Shown here: positions 1 through 5,764 of the stretch, piece after piece | Layout of the letters: the number at the start of each line of letters is the position of its first letter | Numbering within the stretch: the first letter of the stretch is position 1 | Origin: Treponema sp. | Lineage (GTDB): Bacteria; Spirochaetota; Spirochaetia; Treponematales; Treponemataceae | Direction: 5' to 3' | Assembly (NCBI GenBank): GCA_024691265.1 | Contig: JAILNT010000116.1 | Coordinates: 1 to 5,764, forward strand | Length of the DNA: 5,764 nt | Translations under genes and position numbers: made by a program | Notes under the pieces: model-generated | Databases searched by the model: none | What the model saw: only the letters and a program-made list of their open reading frames with translations | What the model was told of the DNA's origin: nothing

Positions 1-2058
1 GTAGGTAATAAAAAAATCAGACCTACAGAATTGAAAGAACAGTTATCTTTGAAAGAAAAAGAAGTTTTCGTTGATAGTAAGATGCTTGTAGATGAAAGAA
101 CTTTGCGTGATTACTATCTTTCTAAAGGATATACGAATGCAAATGTTGTAGCTTCAAGTGAAAAAACTTCTAAGGGTGTTGAAGTTCTTTTTAAGGTTGA
201 TGAGGGCTATACAACTGTTATTTCTAATATAACTTTTGAAGGTAACAGTGTTGTTAATGAAAAGACTTTAAGAAAAAAGCTTTCATTGAAAGAATATGGC
301 TTCTTTTCTAAAAGCAAAAGTGCATTTACAGAATCTTCGCTAGAAAAAGATAAGCTAACATTACAGGCTTATTATCAGGATAGAGGCTATGCAGATTTCC
401 AAATACTAGACGTTACAAGAAATACTGAATACAATCCTGAAACAGAACGCAATGAAATGACAATTCATTATGTATTACAGGAAGGTTCTCCTTATTCTTT
501 TGCTGGTATTAAGTTTGATGGAAATAAAATCTTTCCTACTGAGCAGCTTTCAAAGTTAATAAAATTAAAAGATGGTGATATTTATAATCAGACAAAATTC
601 CAAGAAGGAATAATGGCTATTGCTGATTTGTATTATGAAAACGGCTATACAAATAACGGTTTCCAGCCTGTTCCTGAAAAGAATAGTGAAAAGAAAGAAA
701 TATCATATACTCTTTATATTCAGGAAAATGCACGTTCACATATTGAAAACGTTATTATAAAGGGAAATACAAAAACAAAAGATTCGGTTATCCGCCGAGA
801 AATACCTATTGAAAGTGGTGATATATTCTCTAAGGCCAAAGTAATGACAGGTCTTCGCAATTTGTACAATTTACAATATTTTAGTGCTGTTGTTCCTGAA
901 ATCTTACCAGGTAGCGAAGATGATTTAGTTGATTTGATTGTTAGTGTTGAAGAACAGTCTACTACATCAGTTGAATTTGGTGTTACTTTTAGTGGTGTAT
1001 CTGATAGTGATGATTTACCAATTTCATTGTTTGTAAAATGGACAGATAGTAACCTTGGCGGTTTAGGAAAATCTCTTTCTGTAGAATCAACTCTTTCTAC
1101 AACCGAAAAGACAATCGGTATGTCTTATTCTGAAAGTTATTTCATGGGACTTCCTATAAATATGTCTTTAAGCGGTGAATATTCTTATTCTGATTTAGTA
1201 ACATTGAGAGATTATGTTGGTAGTGATGGTACTGAAAACCGTGATTACTATTATATGAATTATCAGCGTCAGCAGGTTTCATTAGGTTTCTCTCTAGGAC
1301 ATAGGTGGACTCCTGACTTTGCAATCCTTTCTTTAGCTGGTGGTGTAACTGGCAGTTTAATCGACAATATGTATGATGATTCAGTTTATACACCTATAGA
1401 TTCTACTGTAAGTGAATATCATGATACATGGCGTCCATTGAACAATGTTTGGACTTCATTCTCTATCGATGACCGTGATATTAACTATGACCCATCTACA
1501 GGCTGGTTCTTAAGCCAGAAAGTTGCCTGGTATGGTTTGATTCCAGCTATTGAAAATAAATTCTTCTTGAGAACAGATACAAAGGCTGAAGCTTATCTTA
1601 CTTTATTTGATGTACCTGTTACAGAGACATGGGATTTTAAGGCTGTTATTGCAGCATATAGTGGTTTATCTATGTTGTTTCCAACAGCTGATACTGTTCT
1701 TGGTAATAGTAATAAGCTTTATATAAACGGTTATCTCGATGGTCGTGGCTGGTCTATTTCAAGTATAAGAGGTCGTGCATTGTGGAGTAACAGACTTGAG
1801 CTTCGTGTCCCAGTAGTTCCTCACATGATTTCTCTTGATGGTTGGGCTGATGCTGCTGCTGTTATGAATGATGTTGATGACCTTGGAAGCCTTACTATTG
1901 AAGATTTCTACTTTAGTTATGGGCCAGGAATTAGATTTACAATTCCACAGTTCCCACTTAGACTTTTGTGGGCAAATACATTCCGTATTTCAGATGATGA
2001 AATTGTTTACAAGAATAAATGGAAGTTTGTATTATCATTTAATATTACAAATAAATAG
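1..2058 (+). CDS. bamA: Outer membrane protein assembly factor BamA (Omp85 family), 5'-truncated by window edge
   Basis: BamA is the central subunit of the BAM complex, which folds and inserts beta-barrel proteins into the outer membrane. The reading frame is open from base 1, giving 685 residues; the TTG at 31 lies inside a POTRA domain and is not the start. By comparison with full-length BamA of roughly 800-850 residues, the signal peptide, the first POTRA and part of the second are missing to the left. Numbering residues from base 1, one partial POTRA covers about 1-69, and three complete ones cover about 70-164, 165-246 and 247-320. Three of these four domains carry the typical Tyr-Tyr...Gly-Tyr helix end (YYLSKGY, YYQDRGY, YYENGY). 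The barrel follows from about 321 to 685. It contains the Omp85-type DRDINYDPSTGW motif (491-502) and GRGW (581-584), which I align with the loop-6 (V/I)RG(F/Y) motif. The protein ends FNITNK, without the usual C-terminal aromatic residue. The neighbouring skp/ompH gene 22 bp downstream supports the assignment. The family call is very secure; the domain borders are approximate. Confidence 0.95.
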   Translation, partial: VGNKKIRPTELKEQLSLKEKEVFVDSKMLVDERTLRDYYLSKGYTNANVVASSEKTSKGVEVLFKVDEGYTTVISNITFEGNSVVNEKTLRKKLSLKEYGFFSKSKSAFTESSLEKDKLTLQAYYQDRGYADFQILDVTRNTEYNPETERNEMTIHYVLQEGSPYSFAGIKFDGNKIFPTEQLSKLIKLKDGDIYNQTKFQEGIMAIADLYYENGYTNNGFQPVPEKNSEKKEISYTLYIQENARSHIENVIIKGNTKTKDSVIRREIPIESGDIFSKAKVMTGLRNLYNLQYFSAVVPEILPGSEDDLVDLIVSVEEQSTTSVEFGVTFSGVSDSDDLPISLFVKWTDSNLGGLGKSLSVESTLSTTEKTIGMSYSESYFMGLPINMSLSGEYSYSDLVTLRDYVGSDGTENRDYYYMNYQRQQVSLGFSLGHRWTPDFAILSLAGGVTGSLIDNMYDDSVYTPIDSTVSEYHDTWRPLNNVWTSFSIDDRDINYDPSTGWFLSQKVAWYGLIPAIENKFFLRTDTKAEAYLTLFDVPVTETWDFKAVIAAYSGLSMLFPTADTVLGNSNKLYINGYLDGRGWSISSIRGRALWSNRLELRVPVVPHMISLDGWADAAAVMNDVDDLGSLTIEDFYFSYGPGIRFTIPQFPLRLLWANTFRISDDEIVYKNKWKFVLSFNITNK

Positions 2059-2069
2059 TGTAACTTTAT

Positions 2070-2074
2070 AGAGG
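2070..2074 (+). promoter_or_regulatory. Shine-Dalgarno site of skp/ompH
   Basis: AGAGG lies 6 bases before the ATG at 2081, a good match to the anti-Shine-Dalgarno sequence at normal spacing. It sits in the 22 bp gap after the bamA stop codon, fixes the skp start, and suggests translation of a shared bamA-skp transcript. No promoter is recognisable in the gap. Confidence 0.75.
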
Positions 2075-2080
2075 TTTGTT

Positions 2081-2602
2081 ATGGTTATTAAGAGATTTAT
2101 TTCTGTATTAAGTGTTTTATTCTGCTTTAGCACAGTTTTGTTTGCACAGCAAATAACACGTTTTGGTGTAGTTGATACATCAAGAGTTTATCAATCTTAT
2201 TATAGAAATAGTGCACCTGTAAGAAATTATGAAGCTAAGAAAAGCGAGTTTCAGAATGAAATCAAGAAAAGAACAGCTGCTCTTAGAGACCTTCAGGAGA
2301 AGAAGCTTGAATACCAAAAGAATGGTGATGATTCTAATGTCTTGAAGGTTGAAGCTCAGATAACAAAGGATACTCAGTATTTACAAGAATATACAACTGC
2401 TAAAAATATGGAGCTTGAGTCTCTAAAGGCATCATTAAAGAATTCTGATGAATTCTATCAGAAGCTGTATGCAACACTTGCAAAAATAGCAGAATCAAAT
2501 GGTTATAGCATGATTCTTTCTCTTCAACAGACAGATAGTGTTTTGTGGTACAGTCCTTCTGTAGATATAACTGATGAAGTTATTTCTAGCTTAGGTTTGT
2601 AA
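2081..2602 (+). CDS. skp: Skp/OmpH-family periplasmic chaperone
   Basis: This 173-residue protein is a Skp (OmpH) homologue: a periplasmic holdase that binds unfolded outer-membrane proteins after Sec export and delivers them to BamA. It starts with a signal peptide (Lys4-Arg5, hydrophobic stretch about 6-21) with a likely signal peptidase I cut after Ala22 (VLFA/QQ). A first beta strand, FGVVDTSRVY (28-37), is typical of the family. A long charged helical region rich in Lys, Glu and Gln (about 45-125) should form the coiled-coil tentacle. The C-terminal part returns to the body domain, with YSMILS (142-147), VLWY (154-157) and the family-typical DITDEV (162-167). The length fits the usual 160-180 residues of mature Skp plus leader. 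The ATG at 2081 is supported by the AGAGG site 6 bases upstream and by the signal peptide starting there. It sits 22 bp after bamA and 25 bp before mutS, so cotranscription is likely. In treponemes the gene is usually annotated ompH. Confidence 0.93.
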   Translation: MVIKRFISVLSVLFCFSTVLFAQQITRFGVVDTSRVYQSYYRNSAPVRNYEAKKSEFQNEIKKRTAALRDLQEKKLEYQKNGDDSNVLKVEAQITKDTQYLQEYTTAKNMELESLKASLKNSDEFYQKLYATLAKIAESNGYSMILSLQQTDSVLWYSPSVDITDEVISSLGL

Positions 2603-2627
2603 TATTTTTTATATTGGTCATTAATCG

Positions 2628-5261
2628 ATGTCTTCTGAAAATTCAACAGAGTTGACACCATTGATGATTCAATACCAGTCTATAAAAGATAACTATAAGA
2701 ATGAGGTTCTCTTTTTTAGACTGGGAGACTTCTATGAAATGTTTAATGATGACGCCGTAGAAGTTTCTAGGTTATTAAACCTTACATTGACACATCGTGG
2801 TGCACAACCAATGTGTGGTATTCCTTACCATGCTTCAAAAATCTATATAGCACGGCTTTTGCGTCTTGGAAAGAAAATTGCAATATGTGAGCAGGTTGGT
2901 GAGATTGCTCATGGAAAAGGTCTTACAGAGCGTAAAGTTATAGAAGTTATAACTCCTGGAACAGCCGTAGAATCTGAATATCTTGATTTAGGAACTAATA
3001 GCTATCTTGCAGCTTTGAACGTAGTTAACGGAATTGCAGCCTTTGCTTTTATTGATGTAACTACATCTGAATTTCATGCTACGAGCTGGAAAGCTTCTTC
3101 TATGCTTGATGGCTTTTCTAAAGAATTAGGTCGTTGTTCTCCGAAAGAACTTATTCTTCCAGATAGCCTAAAGAAGAATAAAGATGTTCAAACAGTCCTT
3201 GAATCTTATCAGACTCTTTCTGTTTCTTATTATCCAGACTGGCATTTTTCACAAGAGCTTTCTTATAAGAGACTTATAAATCAGTTTAAGACTGTAAACT
3301 TAAAGTCTTTTTCTTTAACGGAGACATCTCCTGAAGTAAGTCCGGCAGGTTTTTTGCTCGATTACCTACAAAAGACAACAAATACAGAAGCTCCTCATAT
3401 AGAAGGTATTTCTGTATATAAAGAATCTCAATATGTCATAATTGATGATTCTTCAAGACGTAACCTTGAAATAGTCTCTAACTTGCGTGACGGAAGTGTG
3501 CAATACACATTGCTTGAGTGTGTAAATCATACTCTTACTGCAATGGGAAAGAGAATGATTCGCTCATGGCTTCTTTTCCCATTATCCTCATCTAAGGCTG
3601 TGCTCCAGAGACAAGAAAAAGTTGCATTCTTTGTTGAAAAACAAAATGTAATGGACAATGTGCGAAAATCACTCGAGCCTGTACTTGATATTGAAAGGCT
3701 TGCTTCCCGTATTGCAATGGACAGAGCTCATGCAAAAGACTTGAAAGCTTTATCATTCAGCTTGCAGTGCTGGAATAATACAATACAGCTTTTAGATGAT
3801 GCATTTGATTTACTGGATATTAGCGATGCCAGAAATATTATCAATTTAATTGAATCTTCTATTTGTGATGACCCGGCAACATCTCTTACCGATGGGCGTA
3901 TCATAAAAGACGGCTGGTCAAAGGAGCTTGACCATTGGCGTGAGGTTCAATCTAATTTCTCTCAAATTCTTGAAGAATATGCAGAAGAAGAGCGAAAAAA
4001 GACTGGTATTCCTAACTTAAAAATAAAATATAATAATAATGCCGGTTATTTTATTGAAGTAACTAAGGGAAAACTTTCACAAGTTCCTTCTCATTTTATA
4101 ATGAGGCGTTCTCTTGTCAATGCAGAGCGTTATACAACAGAAAGATTACAGGAATTAGAAAGCGAGTTAAATACAGCCGGTTCTAAGATACTTGAGCTTG
4201 AAAGAGATTTATTTCTTGACATAAGAAATAGATTGCATTCTTATGTACCTTATCTTCTGAAAGTTGCAGAAAACATCGGCTTTGTTGATGTAACTGCTTC
4301 TTTTGCATATTCTGCTAATCTGCATAATTGGGTACGCCCTGTTATAGATGATAGTCTTGTATTTGATGTAAAAGATGGTCGACACCCAGTAGTTGAAATG
4401 CATTTACCATCTGGAGAATTTGTCCCTAATGACCTTTCTATAGAAGCGGGAAGTTCTGTGAAAAAGCCTGTATTCTGCCTTATTACAGGCCCGAATATGG
4501 CTGGTAAAAGTACTTATTTAAGGCAGAATGCTCTTATAGCGTTACTTGCTCAAACAGGTTGTTATGTACCAGCTTCATCTGCTCATATAGGTATTGTAGA
4601 CCGTATATTCTGTAGAGTAGGTGCAAGTGATAATCTTGCCCGTGGAGAATCAACTTTCCTTGTAGAAATGTCTGAAACCGCACATATACTCCGTTCTGCC
4701 ACAGAAAAATCACTTGTAATCATGGACGAAGTAGGACGCGGAACTTCTACAGAAGATGGGCTTTCCATTGCTTGGGCAATATCAGAATATCTTTTGAATT
4801 CTATTCGCTGTAAAACTTTATTTGCAACTCACTATCATGAACTTACACGGCTTTCTCATCCGGCACTGCAAGATTTGTGTATGGAAGTTTCTGAAACAGA
4901 CGGAAGTGTAATTTTCTTACGAAAAGTTATAAAGGGTGCTGCTGCAAATTCTTATGGACTCCATGTTGCAAAACTTGCTGGTGTTCCCTCTGCAGTAGTT
5001 GAACGGGCTCAAGATATTTTGAACCATATTCAGTCTGTTGATGAAAACAGGGATTTATCACAGATAAAGACAGAAATTGAGCAGCCAGAGAATGCTACAA
5101 AGAATAAAAAGCCTGCCTCAACTCCAGGCTTATTCTCTGATGAAGAAATGATACTTGATGCAATTCTTTCTGTTGATACAGATAACATTACGCCTATGCA
5201 GGCATTGAAATATATTTCCAGCTGGAAAAATACTTTGTCTGCAGGTGCTAATTTACAGTAA
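2628..5261 (+). CDS. mutS: DNA mismatch repair protein MutS
   Basis: MutS binds mispaired or looped bases as a dimer and, on ATP binding, becomes a sliding clamp that recruits MutL. The 877-residue product is complete (E. coli MutS has 853). Its N-terminal mismatch-binding domain carries GDFYEMF, with the Phe-x-Glu mismatch wedge at Phe35 and Glu37. The connector domain follows, then the lever/core domain beginning near RNLE (278-281), and the clamp region around LKIKYNNNAGYF (from 464) and RRSLVNAERY. The ABC-type ATPase has Walker A GPNMAGKST (621-629, Lys627), signature-loop residues GESTF (673-677), Walker B VIMDE (Asp700, Glu701) and the ATHYHEL switch (His735). These run about seven residues ahead of the E. 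coli numbering, so no catalytic residue appears lost. A C-terminal TPGLF (832-836) sits where a clamp-binding motif is often found, followed by the helical dimer/tetramer segment (about 840-872). The ATG at 2628 keeps the conserved LTPLMIQY start intact, but no good Shine-Dalgarno site precedes it. The 3' end overlaps comF. mutL is not in the window. Confidence 0.97.
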   Translation: MSSENSTELTPLMIQYQSIKDNYKNEVLFFRLGDFYEMFNDDAVEVSRLLNLTLTHRGAQPMCGIPYHASKIYIARLLRLGKKIAICEQVGEIAHGKGLTERKVIEVITPGTAVESEYLDLGTNSYLAALNVVNGIAAFAFIDVTTSEFHATSWKASSMLDGFSKELGRCSPKELILPDSLKKNKDVQTVLESYQTLSVSYYPDWHFSQELSYKRLINQFKTVNLKSFSLTETSPEVSPAGFLLDYLQKTTNTEAPHIEGISVYKESQYVIIDDSSRRNLEIVSNLRDGSVQYTLLECVNHTLTAMGKRMIRSWLLFPLSSSKAVLQRQEKVAFFVEKQNVMDNVRKSLEPVLDIERLASRIAMDRAHAKDLKALSFSLQCWNNTIQLLDDAFDLLDISDARNIINLIESSICDDPATSLTDGRIIKDGWSKELDHWREVQSNFSQILEEYAEEERKKTGIPNLKIKYNNNAGYFIEVTKGKLSQVPSHFIMRRSLVNAERYTTERLQELESELNTAGSKILELERDLFLDIRNRLHSYVPYLLKVAENIGFVDVTASFAYSANLHNWVRPVIDDSLVFDVKDGRHPVVEMHLPSGEFVPNDLSIEAGSSVKKPVFCLITGPNMAGKSTYLRQNALIALLAQTGCYVPASSAHIGIVDRIFCRVGASDNLARGESTFLVEMSETAHILRSATEKSLVIMDEVGRGTSTEDGLSIAWAISEYLLNSIRCKTLFATHYHELTRLSHPALQDLCMEVSETDGSVIFLRKVIKGAAANSYGLHVAKLAGVPSAVVERAQDILNHIQSVDENRDLSQIKTEIEQPENATKNKKPASTPGLFSDEEMILDAILSVDTDNITPMQALKYISSWKNTLSAGANLQ

Positions 5262-5764
5262 AAAGGACTATTGCATAGATTTTTTCTATACCGTAATCCG
5301 ATAAAACTTTTGCACATGATTCCAAAGTGCTTCCAGTAGTCATAATATCATCAATTATGATTACTTCTTTAGGAATCTGTGCATTTTTTTTGGAAAATAC
5401 ATTATTAATTGAGTAAGCATTTTTAGCATTTTCTTTTCGCATTTTGCTGTTCAATTTTTTTTGAATGAAATTAGAATCTTTTTTCAACATGCGTACGACA
5501 TTGTATGAATACTTACATTCAAGAATTGTGCAAAGTTCTTCTATCTGGTCCCATCCTTTTTCCTTTATTTTGTTTTTCCTAGGAGGAACAGGAACAAGCG
5601 GAATATTTTTCCAGTTTTGCTTTTCTAAAGCCATATCTATGCAAGATGCAAAAAATAAGGATAAAGCTCTCTTTTCTCTGAATTTCCAGTCAAGGATAAG
5701 ATTCTTTTTCCATGAACGATAAGAAGATAAAGGAAATACCTTTTCACAATGAGGAACTTTTTTC
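5248..5764 (-). CDS. ComF-family phosphoribosyltransferase-like protein, N-terminus cut off by window edge
   Basis: This gene reads leftwards, and its frame stays open to the right edge, giving 171 visible residues before the TAG at 5250-5248. The family usually has about 190-240 residues, so some 20-70 N-terminal residues, probably including the Cys-rich zinc-ribbon part, are missing. The ATG at 5634 is internal: conserved sequence continues upstream of it, including PLSSYRSWKKNLI and WKF, the family's PL-x-Y...K-x-LI...KF block. Next come LVPVPPRKNKIKEKGWDQ, matching the PVP...RG(F/W)(N/D)Q block, and QKKLNSKMRKENAKNAY, matching the Q-x-x-L...R-x-x-N...F block. The PRPP-binding loop VIIIDDIMTTGST is encoded by 5364-5326, with both Asp and the TTG-(S/A)-T turn intact. 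ComF proteins are needed for DNA uptake in competent bacteria, but their substrate is unsettled and they occur widely in non-competent species, so a competence role is only a possibility here. Other type I phosphoribosyltransferases share the loop, but the PVP block argues for ComF. The gene converges on mutS and overlaps it by 14 bp. Confidence 0.9.
   Translation of the reverse strand, partial: KKVPHCEKVFPLSSYRSWKKNLILDWKFREKRALSLFFASCIDMALEKQNWKNIPLVPVPPRKNKIKEKGWDQIEELCTILECKYSYNVVRMLKKDSNFIQKKLNSKMRKENAKNAYSINNVFSKKNAQIPKEVIIIDDIMTTGSTLESCAKVLSDYGIEKIYAIVLFTVN

Noticed and set aside
31..33. TTG as the start codon of the first gene
   Set aside because: The frame is open back to base 1, and the residues before the TTG (GNKKIRPTE) continue a POTRA domain, so the gene begins outside the window.
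1154..1393. Minus-strand open frame of 79 codons inside bamA
   Set aside because: It is antisense to the conserved barrel region and its composition is that of a shadow frame.
1868..2071. Plus-strand open frame of 67 codons overlapping the bamA 3' end
   Set aside because: It is an out-of-frame shadow of the bamA barrel with no independent start signal and no recognisable protein features.
2117..2125. Possible lipoprotein signal at Cys15 of the Skp-like protein
   Set aside because: The residue before the Cys is Phe, unlike a lipobox, and the hydrophobic stretch before it is very short. A signal peptidase I cut after Ala22 fits better.
2603..2627. TATATT-like -10 element in the skp-mutS gap as a separate mutS promoter
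   Set aside because: The gap is so AT-rich that such a match is expected by chance, and no convincing -35 element lies at proper spacing.
4209..4768. Two short minus-strand open frames inside mutS
   Set aside because: Both are antisense to conserved mutS sequence, including the ATPase domain, and neither resembles a protein family.
5030..5317. Minus-strand open frame of 95 codons across the mutS 3' end
   Set aside because: It is antisense to mutS for most of its length, overlaps comF in another frame, and shows no recognisable family features.
5632..5634. ATG on the minus strand as the start of the comF-like gene
   Set aside because: The same frame runs open to the window edge and encodes conserved ComF sequence upstream of this ATG, such as the PLSSYRSWKKNLI and WKF block.
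5465..5722. Plus-strand open frame of 85 codons, with AGGAGG at 5581-5586 inside it
   Set aside because: It lies wholly antisense to the conserved comF coding sequence. The AGGAGG falls inside the frame rather than before a start and is the complement of the Pro-Pro-Arg codons of the PVPPR block.

Overview
The window is an AT-rich, gene-dense stretch of what looks like a treponeme (spirochaete) chromosome. It holds three co-directional plus-strand genes followed by one convergent minus-strand gene: bamA (5' end cut off by the left edge), a skp/ompH-type periplasmic chaperone, mutS, and a comF-family phosphoribosyltransferase (N-terminus cut off by the right edge). The treponemal assignment rests on gene order: bamA, ompH/skp, mutS is the order I recall for Treponema pallidum TP0326-TP0327-TP0328. 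The AT-rich composition suggests a low-GC treponeme rather than T. pallidum itself. The species cannot be named from this window.

Layout: 1-2058 is the last 685 codons of BamA (part of one POTRA domain, three complete POTRA domains and the 16-stranded barrel region). After 22 bp with a good Shine-Dalgarno site comes skp/ompH (2081-2602), a 173-residue secreted coiled-coil protein. After another 25 bp, without a convincing Shine-Dalgarno site, comes mutS (2628-5261, 877 residues), which appears complete and catalytically intact. Its last 14 bp overlap tail-to-tail with the end of the comF-like gene (5248-5764, minus strand), of which 171 residues are visible.

Function: BamA inserts beta-barrel proteins into the outer membrane, and Skp carries unfolded outer-membrane proteins across the periplasm to it, so the first two genes form a clear functional pair. 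MutS recognises DNA mismatches and has no obvious biochemical link to them; it probably shares their transcript. ComF proteins are associated with DNA uptake in competent bacteria but are also widespread in bacteria not known to be competent.

No RNA genes, mobile elements, CRISPR arrays or long repeats were seen, and there is no gene-free stretch over 30 bp. This is mostly a conserved housekeeping region. I found no evidence of an undescribed system. The points worth a second look are the operon composition, the convergent gene overlap, the weak mutS start signal and a few variant motifs.
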